In this document: in pieces, positions 8,359-17,694 of the stretch
Position numbering within the stretch: the stretch's first letter is position 1
Layout: every line of letters starts with the position of its first letter
Source: Clostridia bacterium
GTDB taxonomy: Bacteria > Bacillota > Clostridia > Oscillospirales > CAG-272
Assembly: GCA_017517035.1 (NCBI GenBank)
Contig: JAFXAN010000005.1
Coordinates: 1-34,125 of the forward strand
Reading direction: 5' to 3'
DNA length: 34,125 nt
Notes under the pieces: model-generated
The model's database searches: none
The model's input: the letters and a program-made list of their open reading frames with translations, nothing else
Told to the model about the DNA's origin: nothing
Made by a program: the position numbers and the translations under genes

Positions 8359-8946
8359 TCAAATTCTTTTTGCAAATTCATATGCAAAGGCACGCATTGC
8401 TCTGCCTCTGTGGCTTATCTCGTTTTTTTCAGCCATTGAAAGCTCTGCAAAGGTCTTTCCGAGAGCTTCATAATAGAAAAGCGGGTCATAGCCAAATCCA
8501 CCGTTGCCCTTATATTCGGTGAGAATTATTCCGGGGCATTCTCCGCGAACAGAGAAACATTCACCGTCAGGCATTGCGCAGGCAACGACACTTACAAAAG
8601 CACCGCTTCTGTCACTTTTCCCTTCAAGCTCCGAGAGAAGCTTTTGGTTGTTTGCCTCATCGTCACCGTGCTCTCCCGCATATCTTGCGGAATAAATCCC
8701 CGGCGCACCTCCGAGAGCATTTACCGAGAGTCCCGAATCGTCTCCGACTCCGATATATCCTCGCTCGGCAACAGCCTTCGCCTTTATCATTGCGTTCTCC
8801 TCAAAGCTCTCTCCATCCTCGATGATATCCCCGCAAAAGCCGATGTCATCAAGTGACAATACCTTGATCTCGGGTAAGATTTCGGACATAAGAGCCTGAA
8901 GCTCTGCAATTTTTTTGTTGTTTCTCGATGCAAGTACAATTTCCAT
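8359..8946 (-). CDS. rdgB: XTP/dITP pyrophosphatase (RdgB/HAM1 family)
   Basis: This 195-aa enzyme hydrolyses non-canonical purine triphosphates (XTP, dITP, ITP) to monophosphates, keeping them out of DNA and RNA. Family motifs are the N-terminal LASRNNKKIAEL, VGDDSGLSVNALGGAPG, YSARYAGEHG, and the C-terminal GGFGYDPLFYYEALGKTFAEL and ISHRGRAM. I chose ATG at 8946 because GAGG lies 6 bases upstream and the product then starts MEIVLASRN. The longer frame starts inside the ftsY end region. It is 14 bases downstream of ftsY. Confidence 0.97.
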   Translation of the reverse strand: MEIVLASRNNKKIAELQALMSEILPEIKVLSLDDIGFCGDIIEDGESFEENAMIKAKAVAERGYIGVGDDSGLSVNALGGAPGIYSARYAGEHGDDEANNQKLLSELEGKSDRSGAFVSVVACAMPDGECFSVRGECPGIILTEYKGNGGFGYDPLFYYEALGKTFAELSMAEKNEISHRGRAMRAFAYEFAKRI

Positions 8947-8960
8947 ATCGCACCTCGGCA

Positions 8961-9866
8961 TTATTCAAAGAGTGCCTTTGAAAACTCGGAAGCATCAAAG
9001 GGCTGCATATCGTCGATCTTCTCGCCAACTCCGATGAACTTAACGGGAATGCCAAGCTCATGCTTTATTGAAATGGCGATACCGCCCTTTGCAGTGCCGT
9101 CAAGCTTATTTAAAACAAGACCGGTGATCTCGGCAGCATTTTTAAATTCCTTTGCCTGCATAATGGCATTCTGACCTGTTGTTGCATCAAGGACAAGGAG
9201 ATTCTCACGGGATGCACCCGGAAGCTCACGGTCGATAACTCTGTTTATCTTTGCAAGCTCGTCCATGAGGTTTTTCTTATTATGAAGTCTTCCTGCCGTG
9301 TCGATAATAAGCACATCCGCCTTTTTGTTCTTTGCATATCCGATGGCATCATAAACAACAGCCGCAGGGTCTGCCCCCTCATGCTGCTTCACCATGTCTG
9401 CGCCGGATCTCTCGCACCAGACACCAAGCTGATCTATCGCCGCCGCACGGAATGTATCCGCCGCCGCAACAACCACCTTTTTGCCGCTTGAGATAAGGCT
9501 GTTTGAGATTTTGCCGATAGATGTGGTCTTTCCCGCACCGTTGACACCGATCACAAGCACAACTGACGGCGTTGTGTCAAGCTTCAGCGGCTCTCCGTCG
9601 CCTATCATTTCCTCGATAACGCTCCGAAGAGAATCCATGACCTCTTCCTTTTCCTTAAGTCTGCCGTCCTTTATTCTGTCACGAAGCTCGTCTATGATCA
9701 TTTCTGCGCTGGGGACGCTGACGTCTGCGCATATAAGAAGCTCATCAAGCTCTTCGAGAAGATCCTCATCAACCTTTACAAAGCTTTTAACAAGCTCATC
9801 TATCTGACCGAAAAGATTTTGCTTTGTTTTAGTAAGACCTGCCTTAAGCTTGTCCAAAAATCCCAT
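8961..9866 (-). CDS. ftsY: Signal recognition particle receptor FtsY
   Basis: This 301-aa SRP GTPase docks ribosome-SRP complexes at the membrane for cotranslational insertion. After a short helical N domain (to about 95) the G domain has GVNGAGKTT at 107-115, DTFR at 137-140, DTAGR at 189-193 and NKLDG at 253-257, with GVGEKIDDMQPFD near the end. The acidic A domain is absent, as usual in Firmicutes. I chose ATG at 9866, with AAGGAG 9 bases upstream; it overlaps the 3' end of smc by 23 bases, so the two are translationally linked. The smc-ftsY order is conserved in the phylum. Confidence 0.97.
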   Translation of the reverse strand: MGFLDKLKAGLTKTKQNLFGQIDELVKSFVKVDEDLLEELDELLICADVSVPSAEMIIDELRDRIKDGRLKEKEEVMDSLRSVIEEMIGDGEPLKLDTTPSVVLVIGVNGAGKTTSIGKISNSLISSGKKVVVAAADTFRAAAIDQLGVWCERSGADMVKQHEGADPAAVVYDAIGYAKNKKADVLIIDTAGRLHNKKNLMDELAKINRVIDRELPGASRENLLVLDATTGQNAIMQAKEFKNAAEITGLVLNKLDGTAKGGIAISIKHELGIPVKFIGVGEKIDDMQPFDASEFSKALFE

Positions 9867-12800
9867 CCCAGTCGTCTCCTTCCGTCTTTCTGATATCCGC
9901 AACATTGAGGGCAAGCACCTTTGAGATGCCGTGAATGGCCATGGTTACGCCGTAAAGACGGTCTGCAACCTCCATTGTTCCTCTGCGGTGTGTGATAAGT
10001 ATAAATTGTGTTCCGCCGCTATAACGCTTGATATATTCTCCGAATCTTGCAACATTGACCTCGTCAAGTGCCGCCTCGATCTCATCGAGGATACAGAACG
10101 GAGTTGGATTGACCTGAAGTATAGCGAAGAAAAGTGCAATGGCAACAAAGGACTGCTCACCGCCCGAGAGCTGCATAAGGCTCTTGATGATCTTTCCGGG
10201 AGGTGCCGCCTTTATCTCGATTCCACTGTTCAAAACATCCTCGGGGTCTGTGAGAAGTATCTCTGCGCTTCCGCCTCCGAAAAGTTCGGAGAAGGTCTTA
10301 TGGAAATTCTCATTGATGGCATTGAAAGCATCGATAAAGGATGTCTTCATCTCCTTTTCAAGCTTTCCTATGATATCGCAAAGCTCCTGCTTTGCCTTCT
10401 CAAGATCCTTTATCTGTCCAGACATATAGTCATATCTGGTCTTGACATCGGCATATTCCTCAATAGCACCGATATTTACAGAGCCGAGAGCACGAAGCTT
10501 ATTTCTGCATTCGGTCTGGATCTCGTGAACTGCGCCTCGCTCCTCCTTGTTTATTCTCGGATAATCAAGCTCCATTGCCGCACTTCTCGTAAGCTCATAG
10601 TCATCCCAAAGTCTTGACGAAAGCTTATCCTGCTCTGCACGAAGCTGACTCAGCTTTGTTTCGTTTGCGGTATGTGCTCTGAAAAGAAGCTCCTTTTCGC
10701 CTGTCTTTGCTCTGATCTTGGCTCTGATATCATTGAGCTTCTTCTCAAATTCAAAGCCGCCCGCTTCCTTCTCTGCTCTCTCGGAATTAAGAGAAGCAAG
10801 AACCTTCTCGCCCTCCTCCGAGAGCTTTCTGTTTTCCTTCTGTGACAAATCAAGCTCAAGAAGTGCATTCTTCATTTCACTTATCTTGCTCTTTGCGCCC
10901 GAAATGTCGATCTCGATGGCTTTAATTCTGTCATCCGAGGTTGAAAGAAGCTCTTTTGCGGTTTCGATATCCTTTCTCGTTTCGCTTATCGAGATATAAA
11001 GCTCGGTAAGCTCCTCACCGAGAGCGGATTTTCTATCGAGGATCTCATTCTTCTCAACCTCTTTATCGTTTCTGTATTCGGAGATCTGGTCGATCCTTAC
11101 CGTAAGCTCCTTTTCTCTTGCAAGAAGCGAAGCAAGATCCTCTTCATATCTCTTCTGCATAACAGAGAGAGCATCATAATCAGCCTTCAGCTTTTCGATG
11201 AGCGAATTATTTGCATCAAGCTTTGCCGCAAGCTGATCATAGCCTGCATTTTCCGCATTCATCATTGTCTGAATGAGCTTTCTTCTGTCCTCTACGGAAA
11301 ACTCCTCATTTTCGGCCGCAGAGATCTGACGCTCTGTTGCTTCAAGCTCTTTTTTCGCCGCATCAAGCTCTTTTGCCAGATTCTCAAGCTCTGCACCGAG
11401 CTTTTCGATCTCGCCCGAACGACTGAGGATTCCGCTGTCCCTCTTTGCGCTACCGCCCGTAAATGATCCGCCGGGATTTATCTGCTGACCGTCAAGGGTA
11501 ACAACTCTTATCTTGTATTTCAGCGCCCTCGCCATGGCAGTTGCATTGTCGATATTATCGAAAACGACAGTTCTGCCAAGCAGAGAAACGATTATCTCTC
11601 CAAAGATCTTATCAAATGAGAGAAGAGAATCAGCAGCACCTATATAACCCCTAAAGGATGCCGCTTCCTTTACCTCTCTTGTGATCTCCTGCGCCTTCAT
11701 TGAAGCAATGGGATAGAAGGTTGCCCTTCCCGCTCCGGCATTTTTCAGTGAAAGGATGGCAGCCTTTGCTGTCTCCTCATTATCAACAACGATATTCTGA
11801 AGATTTGCACCAAGTGCAGTTTCGATAGCGGTGATATATCTGCTTTCAACCGTTATGAGCTTTGAAAGAGGGCCGTATATCTTACCTCTCACAGCACCGC
11901 TCTCATACTGCTTCATAACAAATCGGACAGAATTGCTATATCCCTCAAAATGCTCCTCCATACGGCGTAGAGCATCAATTCTCTGGGCTGTGGTCTCCTT
12001 CTTAACTCTTATCGAGCCGACCTTCTCGCCCATTTCTCTGCTTTTTGTGCGAAGCTTTGCGCTTTTCTCCGCAAGTGCATCTGCCTCCGCATCTATCTTG
12101 TCGATCTCCGCAAGATATTTGTCCACAGAATCCTTTGCATTTGCACATTTCTTTTCAAGCTCGGCAGAGGTCTTTTCATATTCCTCGATCTCCGAGAGAA
12201 TGGATGTATTTTTATCGGTGTCGGTAGTTCTTGCGTTTTCAAGCACCGATTTGCGGACTCTTATGTCAACTCGCTCGCCTTCAAGTGCTCTGATATCATC
12301 GAGAGCGGTGGCAATATCGCCCTCAAGTCTTTCTGCTTCATCTGAACATTTTTTCTGCTCATCCAGCTTCTCTGCCTGCAGAGAAGAAAGCTCCGCAAGC
12401 TTTTTTCCAAGCTCGTCTATGCTTCTCTCGCGGTCTTCCTTTGCATTTTTCTCTGCCATGATCGCCGCTTCTGAAGCAGAAATTCCCTGCTCGATATTTG
12501 AGATAAGCTCGTTTGTATGCTCGATATTATTCTCTCCGACTCTGAATTCACTGTCAAGAGAATGGTTCTTCTCTGTCTGCTCTCTGATCATGCCGAGAAG
12601 CTGCTCCGACTCCATTTTATTCGACTGTGAAGCCTCAAAAAGCTTATCGTTCTGCACCTCAAGGGCAGTTATGCTATCCTCGGCATTGCGCAGCTCCATC
12701 TCGGACTGATTGAAGGCTCTTTCCGCTGCCGATATATCCTCTCTCAGCTTTTCGGTATCATAAAGCCAAAGCTGAACATCAGCCATTTTCTTGGTTTCAT

Positions 12801-13464
12801 AAAGCTCAAGATATTTCTTTGCCTTTTCAGCATCACGGCGAAGAGGCTCAACTCGTCCCTCAAGCTCGCTCATGATATCGTTTACACGAAGCATATTATC
12901 CTCGGTCGCTGCAAGCTTTCTCTCCGCTTCGTTCTTACGATGACGATATTTCGCAATTCCCGAAGCATCCTCAAAAATGCTTCTTCTCTCGTCGCTCTTC
13001 TGCGATATTATTTCCGCAATTTTACCCTGTCCGATGATAGAATAACCGTCTCTTCCGATACCAGTATTCATGAAAAGCTCATAGATATCCTTAAGGCGTA
13101 CATTCTTGCGGTTGATAAAATATTCACTCTCGCCTGCTCTGTAATATCGTCTTGTGACCGTCACCTCATCATATGGGCTGTCAAGTCTTCCGCCATCATC
13201 GCCCGTATTATCAAAGGTTACGGAAACCTCCGCATATCCCATTGGCTTGCGGCTGTCCGCTCCGCCAAAGATAACATCCTCCATCTTTGAGCCTCGGAGA
13301 CTTTTTGATGATATCTCACCGAGAACCCAACGCATAGCATCCGAAATATTAGACTTTCCGCTTCCGTTAGGTCCAACTATAACCGTAGCTCCCTTTTCAA
13401 ATGTCAGCTTTGTCTTATCAGGGAAGGATTTAAAGCCCTGAAGTTCAAGTGATTTAAGATACAA
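9844..13464 (-). CDS. smc: Chromosome segregation ATPase SMC
   Basis: This 1206-aa condensin ATPase forms a dimer that organises replicated origins. Walker A is GPNGSGKSN at 31-39. Two long coiled-coil arms flank a hinge near the middle (the GAVRGKIYGPLSKLI through GGSFTGG stretch). The signature LSGGEQ begins at about 1099 and Walker B CILDEIEAALD is at about 1124-1134. Length is normal. The start is TTG at 13464, with GGAGG 8 bases upstream. Its kleisin partners scpA and scpB are on the other strand at 27850-29280, so the full complex is encoded in this window. It is preceded by the radical SAM gene with an 18-base gap. Confidence 0.98.
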   Translation of the reverse strand: MYLKSLELQGFKSFPDKTKLTFEKGATVIVGPNGSGKSNISDAMRWVLGEISSKSLRGSKMEDVIFGGADSRKPMGYAEVSVTFDNTGDDGGRLDSPYDEVTVTRRYYRAGESEYFINRKNVRLKDIYELFMNTGIGRDGYSIIGQGKIAEIISQKSDERRSIFEDASGIAKYRHRKNEAERKLAATEDNMLRVNDIMSELEGRVEPLRRDAEKAKKYLELYETKKMADVQLWLYDTEKLREDISAAERAFNQSEMELRNAEDSITALEVQNDKLFEASQSNKMESEQLLGMIREQTEKNHSLDSEFRVGENNIEHTNELISNIEQGISASEAAIMAEKNAKEDRERSIDELGKKLAELSSLQAEKLDEQKKCSDEAERLEGDIATALDDIRALEGERVDIRVRKSVLENARTTDTDKNTSILSEIEEYEKTSAELEKKCANAKDSVDKYLAEIDKIDAEADALAEKSAKLRTKSREMGEKVGSIRVKKETTAQRIDALRRMEEHFEGYSNSVRFVMKQYESGAVRGKIYGPLSKLITVESRYITAIETALGANLQNIVVDNEETAKAAILSLKNAGAGRATFYPIASMKAQEITREVKEAASFRGYIGAADSLLSFDKIFGEIIVSLLGRTVVFDNIDNATAMARALKYKIRVVTLDGQQINPGGSFTGGSAKRDSGILSRSGEIEKLGAELENLAKELDAAKKELEATERQISAAENEEFSVEDRRKLIQTMMNAENAGYDQLAAKLDANNSLIEKLKADYDALSVMQKRYEEDLASLLAREKELTVRIDQISEYRNDKEVEKNEILDRKSALGEELTELYISISETRKDIETAKELLSTSDDRIKAIEIDISGAKSKISEMKNALLELDLSQKENRKLSEEGEKVLASLNSERAEKEAGGFEFEKKLNDIRAKIRAKTGEKELLFRAHTANETKLSQLRAEQDKLSSRLWDDYELTRSAAMELDYPRINKEERGAVHEIQTECRNKLRALGSVNIGAIEEYADVKTRYDYMSGQIKDLEKAKQELCDIIGKLEKEMKTSFIDAFNAINENFHKTFSELFGGGSAEILLTDPEDVLNSGIEIKAAPPGKIIKSLMQLSGGEQSFVAIALFFAILQVNPTPFCILDEIEAALDEVNVARFGEYIKRYSGGTQFILITHRRGTMEVADRLYGVTMAIHGISKVLALNVADIRKTEGDDWDGIFGQA

Positions 13465-13482
13465 AGGTTCGTCCTCCCGTTT

Positions 13483-14517
13483 CTAAAATTCCATCTTTAT
13501 ATTATAACCTATAAGTTCATTTTTTTCAAGGATTTTAACGCTCTTTATATGTTTTTTTACAAAATATTTATCTTTAATTCGATTTATGTTTCTTTTTTTC
13601 TGTCCAACAGCCTTAGAGGTAGCCCCTTTCGGCACAAAAAAGACAACATTTTTTTCGCCCTCATCCGAAAGCTCTTCAAGCAGGGCGCACATTTTGTCAT
13701 AAAAGACTTCACCCATTGCAAGTTCTCCAATGGCGCTATGATTTGCACCTCCATAGACTTCCTCATCCGATGAAAGATTTTCCGATGCGCAAAGCCCAAC
13801 TCTTATGCAAGGCACGCCGTTTTTATCAAGGAGCTTTATGACCTCCTTTGACCGCATGACGGCATCTTCATTTGTCAAAGGCTGATACTCTCCCCTTTTC
13901 GCCATCTCGCAAAGCTCGGTATTATAAAAAATCACAGTTGGATAAATCCTTGCTCCGTCTGCACCGAGAGAACATGTTTTTCGGGCAGTTTCAAGTTCTT
14001 TTTGTGCATCCGAGCCTGGTAAGCCGATCATCATCTGACCGATAAGAGAAAAACCTCTTTCCTTTATCATTTTGCAGGCTCTCTCAGCACAGATCGAATC
14101 ATGCCCTCTTTTGCTTTTCAGAAGCACATCGTCGCACATACTCTGAAGCCCAAGCTCTATAGTGCGAACCCCATATTTTTCAAGAATATCGAGTATTTCC
14201 TCGCTTATATAATCGGGTCTTGTGGAAAGCCTGATGCTATCCACTCTTCCGGCAGTAATATAATCATGAGCGGTCTCCAGAAGATATACCATAAGAGAGC
14301 GGTCAATACCGGTAAACGAGCCTCCGAAAAATGCTATCTCGACCTCTTCTATCTCCCCGATTTTTTCTATCGAAGAAAGAGCCTCCTCGATCTCAAATCG
14401 AACCTTGCTCTCGTCAAAGCTCATATGCCCCGATATCGACCTTTGATTGCAAAAAACACAGTCATTAGGGCATCCCAAGTGGGGGATAAAGATCGGAATA
14501 TTTGCGTGTTTTTTCAT
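13483..14517 (-). CDS. Radical SAM protein, Elp3-like, function not assigned
   Basis: This 344-aa protein has the iron-sulfur motif as Cys16, Cys20 and Cys23 (GCPNDCVFC), then the IAFFGGSFTGI and LSTRPDYI strands and the IELGLQS motif seen in Elp3/HemN-like radical SAM enzymes. The protein has no C-terminal acetyltransferase domain, so it is not a full Elp3. The last ~80 residues are basic and could bind RNA, but this is only an inference. A gene of this type between rnc and smc is common in Clostridia, usually annotated as an elongator-like radical SAM protein; the reaction is not known to me. The start at 14517 has an AAGGAGGGG site. Confidence 0.88.
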   Translation of the reverse strand: MKKHANIPIFIPHLGCPNDCVFCNQRSISGHMSFDESKVRFEIEEALSSIEKIGEIEEVEIAFFGGSFTGIDRSLMVYLLETAHDYITAGRVDSIRLSTRPDYISEEILDILEKYGVRTIELGLQSMCDDVLLKSKRGHDSICAERACKMIKERGFSLIGQMMIGLPGSDAQKELETARKTCSLGADGARIYPTVIFYNTELCEMAKRGEYQPLTNEDAVMRSKEVIKLLDKNGVPCIRVGLCASENLSSDEEVYGGANHSAIGELAMGEVFYDKMCALLEELSDEGEKNVVFFVPKGATSKAVGQKKRNINRIKDKYFVKKHIKSVKILEKNELIGYNIKMEF

Positions 14518-14547
14518 AAGTTTATCCCCTCCTTTTTAACGGGAATA

Positions 14548-14574
14548 GGGACTGAACGCATATCGCACAGTCCC
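14548..14574 (-). other. Hairpin between rnc and the radical SAM gene
   Basis: A 7-bp perfect stem (14548-14554 with 14568-14574) fills most of the 68-base gap behind rnc. On the minus strand it is not followed by a T run, so it is not a plain terminator. It could be an mRNA processing or stability element. Confidence 0.45.
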
Positions 14575-14585
14575 AAAAATATTCT

Positions 14586-15302
14586 TTATTCTCCGAAAAG
14601 CTTCAGTGCCTCGGATGCGGCATTCTGCTCCGCCTCTCTTTTTGAAGCGCCCTTTCCTCTGCCGATAACATTACTGTTAAGACGAGCCTCAACGGTGAAG
14701 GATTTCTGATGATCCGGACCGCTTTCGTCAACCGTCACATATTCAAGGACCTCTCCCTCCACCTGCTGAACTATCTGCTGAAGAAGTGTTTTATAGTCCT
14801 TTCCGTGACCGCCCGACTCCGCAAGCTCAAGCTCCTCGATTATATGTGGGAGCAGGAAACGGGCAACCATTTTTTTGCCGTCCTTTCCCGCATCAAGATA
14901 TATGGATGCAAGCACAGCTTCAAAGGCATCCGCAAGAATGCTCTTTCTCTCTCTTCCGTGGTTTTTATCCTCACCGTGACCGAGAAGAAGATAGTTTCCA
15001 AGCCCTATCTTCAGAGCAAATTTTGAAAGTGCCTTCTCGCAAACCACCTCGGCACGCATTCTCGTAAGCTCACCCTCGGGTCTTTTTGTATAGTGAGAGA
15101 AAAGATACTCGCTTACAACTATGGAAAGTACGGAATCACCGAGAAATTCAAGGCGTTCATTGCATTCAGCATCAATATGGCGCAATCTCATTTCATTTGA
15201 ATATGATGAATGAGTAAGCGCATTTCTGAGAAGCGATATGTCATTATAGGTATATCCGAGAGCCTTTTGAAGCTCCTCTATAGGATAAGGCAAATTTGCC
15301 AT
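14586..15302 (-). CDS. rnc: Ribonuclease III
   Basis: This 238-aa enzyme cleaves double-stranded RNA in rRNA and mRNA processing. The signature NERLEFLGDSVL is at 48-59 with catalytic Glu/Asp positions present, the second acidic cluster lies in ILADAFEAVLASIYLDAG, and a dsRNA-binding domain fills about 160-236, ending GKGASKREAEQNAASEALKLF. I chose the ATG at 15302, which has AAAGGA 9 bases upstream; the ATG at 15311 directly abuts that site. It lies 26 bases behind plsX, with no acpP between them. Confidence 0.97.
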   Translation of the reverse strand: MANLPYPIEELQKALGYTYNDISLLRNALTHSSYSNEMRLRHIDAECNERLEFLGDSVLSIVVSEYLFSHYTKRPEGELTRMRAEVVCEKALSKFALKIGLGNYLLLGHGEDKNHGRERKSILADAFEAVLASIYLDAGKDGKKMVARFLLPHIIEELELAESGGHGKDYKTLLQQIVQQVEGEVLEYVTVDESGPDHQKSFTVEARLNSNVIGRGKGASKREAEQNAASEALKLFGE

Positions 15303-15328
15303 TTTTTCCATTCCTTTCTTTTTTCAGC

Positions 15329-16360
15329 TTATTCTGCGCTTTCCTCTACGCCCGCAGCCATTCGTTTTTCTCTGATTTCAAGAGCGGCTGCTGCAATATC
15401 CTCGGTAACGCCCGAGGATGCAAATCCATGAGCCTGTCTTATAGCATTTTCAAAAGCCTTTGCCTTTGAATTTCCGTGAGCCTTGATAACAGGCTTCTTG
15501 AAGCCGAGAAGCGGCGCACCGCCATGCTCTGCGGGATCGAATTTCTTTTTGAGCGCACCAACATGCTTTTTCACCATGAGACCTGCAACCTTTGTCATAG
15601 CACTCTTATAGAAAAGCCCTTTCATAGAGCCGAGCATCAGCTTTCCGACGCCCTCAATGCTCTTCAGAAGTATATTGCCCGAAAAGCCGTCTGTGACAAG
15701 CACATCGCAAGCGTCAAAAGGCACCTTGTTTGCTTCAATATTGCCAACAAAATTGATATTTTCATTCTGTGAAAGAAGCTTGTATGTATTTATCTGAAGC
15801 TCTGTACCCTTGCACTCCTCACTTCCGTTATTGAGAAGTCCAACTCTCGGATTCTCTATGCCGAAGGTCTTTTTCATATAAACCGTTCCCATCATAGCAA
15901 AATCCTCAAGATATTCGGGAGTAACCGTTACATTTGCGCCTGAATCAAGGAGAAGAACGGGTGTACTGAGGGGCAAAAGTGCTCCGATTCCGCCTCTTTT
16001 AAGTCCCTTAAGTCTTCTGACGATGAGGGTTGCGCCTGTGAACAGCGCGCCTGTGTTTCCGGTGCTGACAAAGGCATCTCCCTTATCATCTGCAAGCATT
16101 TTAAGTCCCACAACCATTGAGCTGTCGGTTTTTTTACGAATAACCGTAATAGGATCGTCCGTCATTTCAACAACGCCCTTTGCATCAACGATCTCAAAGG
16201 AAGAAAGGTCAAGTCCGTTCTTTTTTGCCACATCTGCGATTGCATCCGCATCACCGACCATGGTATATTCAGCGCTATAAAGCTTTGCGGCATTCACTGC
16301 GCCCTTGACAAGCTCCTCCGGGGCATTATCGCCGCCCATTACATCTACTATAATTCTCAT
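15329..16360 (-). CDS. plsX: Phosphate acyltransferase PlsX
   Basis: This 343-aa enzyme makes acyl-phosphate from acyl-ACP, the first step of phospholipid synthesis with PlsY. It begins MRIIVDVMGGDNAPEELVKG, with family stretches TGALFTGATLIVRRLKG, LLDSGANV and DGFSGNILLKS. The ATG at 16360 has GGAG 6 bases upstream; the longer frame starts within trmFO. The gene overlaps the trmFO stop region by a few bases' spacing and precedes rnc. In many Firmicutes fabD/fabG/acpP follow plsX; here none do. Confidence 0.97.
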   Translation of the reverse strand: MRIIVDVMGGDNAPEELVKGAVNAAKLYSAEYTMVGDADAIADVAKKNGLDLSSFEIVDAKGVVEMTDDPITVIRKKTDSSMVVGLKMLADDKGDAFVSTGNTGALFTGATLIVRRLKGLKRGGIGALLPLSTPVLLLDSGANVTVTPEYLEDFAMMGTVYMKKTFGIENPRVGLLNNGSEECKGTELQINTYKLLSQNENINFVGNIEANKVPFDACDVLVTDGFSGNILLKSIEGVGKLMLGSMKGLFYKSAMTKVAGLMVKKHVGALKKKFDPAEHGGAPLLGFKKPVIKAHGNSKAKAFENAIRQAHGFASSGVTEDIAAAALEIREKRMAAGVEESAE

Positions 16361-16362
16361 AT

Positions 16363-17694
16363 TCAACTCCAAATATCTATCCCCGAAATAATTTCGAGAG
16401 ATCTTCTTGCAATTTCCTCATTTTTGGCGGTCTTTCCGCCCTTGACTTTATATCCGAGAGGCTCGATTATACCGAAATTTGCATTCATCGGCTGGAAAGA
16501 TGAGCTGACACCGCCGTGGCTCACATATGAAGCCATTGCGCCTATCATTGTTCTGTTGTCAAAAATAAACCTGTCTTTTCCCATAACCGAAAGCGCAGCA
16601 TTTATCCCCGCAACAAAGCCCGAGCCTGCCGATTCTATATATCCTTCAACGCCCGTCATCTGCCCGGCAAAAAATACATTTGGTCTTGTCTTCATTGAAT
16701 AGCTTTCATCAAGCATACCGGGAGAATCAAGATAGGTATTTCTGTGCATAACACCGTAGCGGAGAAACTGCGCATTCTCAAGTCCGGGGATCATTCTGAA
16801 AACTCTTGCCTGCTCTCCGAATGTAAGATGCGTTTGGAAGCCAACAAGATTGAACATCGTTCCTTCCTTGTTCTCCTTGCGGAGCTGCACCACCGCATAT
16901 GCTTCCTTGCCTGTTCTCGGATCAATAAGTCCAACTGGCTTGAGAGGACCGAAAAGAAGTGTTTCTCTTCCTCTTTTTGCCATGACCTCAACGGGCATAC
17001 AACCCTCAAAAACATTGGGTGCTTTCTGAGATTCCTTATCAAACTCTTTAAGCTCTGCCTCCTCGGCAGTGATAAGAGCTTCGTAAAAGGCGTCATACTG
17101 CTCTCGGGTCATGGGACAGTTGATATAGTCCGCATCGCCCTTATCATATCTTGAAGCAAAGAATGCAACATCCATATTTATCGAAGAAAAATCAACGATG
17201 GGGGCTGCGGCATCAAAGAAATGAAGATTTCCGCATCCCAGCTCGTCTCTTATATAGTCCGCCATCGGATCAGATGTGAGAGGTCCCGTTGCAATGACGG
17301 TATACCCCTCTCCAACGCTGTTTTTTTCTTCTTCAATGACCTCAATATTCGGATTGCTTTTTATCTTTTCCGTAATATAATCCGAAAAAAGCTTTCTGTC
17401 AACGGCAAGTGCCGAACCTGCGGGAACTCTTGTGGCATCAGCAGCCTCCATTATGAGCGAGCCCATTCTGCGAAGCTCCTCCTTAAGAAGTCCCACTGCA
17501 TTTGATGTGCTGTCAGAGCGCAATGAATTTGAGCAAACAAGCTCTGCAAATCCCTCGCTATGATGAGCAGGAGTATATTTCTTCGGCTTCATTTCATAAA
17601 GACGAACAAAAGCACCGAGCCTTGCCGCCTGCCAAGCCGCCTCGCAGCCTGCAAGTCCTGCACCAATAACCTCTAAAACCGGTTTATCCATCAT
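16363..17694 (-). CDS. trmFO: Folate-dependent tRNA (uracil-5-)-methyltransferase TrmFO
   Basis: This 443-aa flavoenzyme methylates U54 of tRNA to ribothymidine using methylenetetrahydrofolate. The FAD-binding [10 protein letters not shown] motif is at 11-20. Cys54 in [11 protein letters not shown] corresponds to the cysteine conserved in the family, and [14 protein letters not shown] holds the second conserved cysteine. [16 protein letters not shown] near the end completes the FAD fold. It overlaps the topA stop codon (ATGATGG context). topA-trmFO linkage is typical of Firmicutes. Confidence 0.97.
   Translation of the reverse strand: MMDKPVLEVIGAGLAGCEAAWQAARLGAFVRLYEMKPKKYTPAHHSEGFAELVCSNSLRSDSTSNAVGLLKEELRRMGSLIMEAADATRVPAGSALAVDRKLFSDYITEKIKSNPNIEVIEEEKNSVGEGYTVIATGPLTSDPMADYIRDELGCGNLHFFDAAAPIVDFSSINMDVAFFASRYDKGDADYINCPMTREQYDAFYEALITAEEAELKEFDKESQKAPNVFEGCMPVEVMAKRGRETLLFGPLKPVGLIDPRTGKEAYAVVQLRKENKEGTMFNLVGFQTHLTFGEQARVFRMIPGLENAQFLRYGVMHRNTYLDSPGMLDESYSMKTRPNVFFAGQMTGVEGYIESAGSGFVAGINAALSVMGKDRFIFDNRTMIGAMASYVSHGGVSSSFQPMNANFGIIEPLGYKVKGGKTAKNEEIARRSLEIISGIDIWS

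Noticed and set aside
11831..12709. 292-codon plus-strand open frame inside smc
   Set aside because: It is a Ser/Phe-rich shadow of the coiled-coil codons, not a gene.
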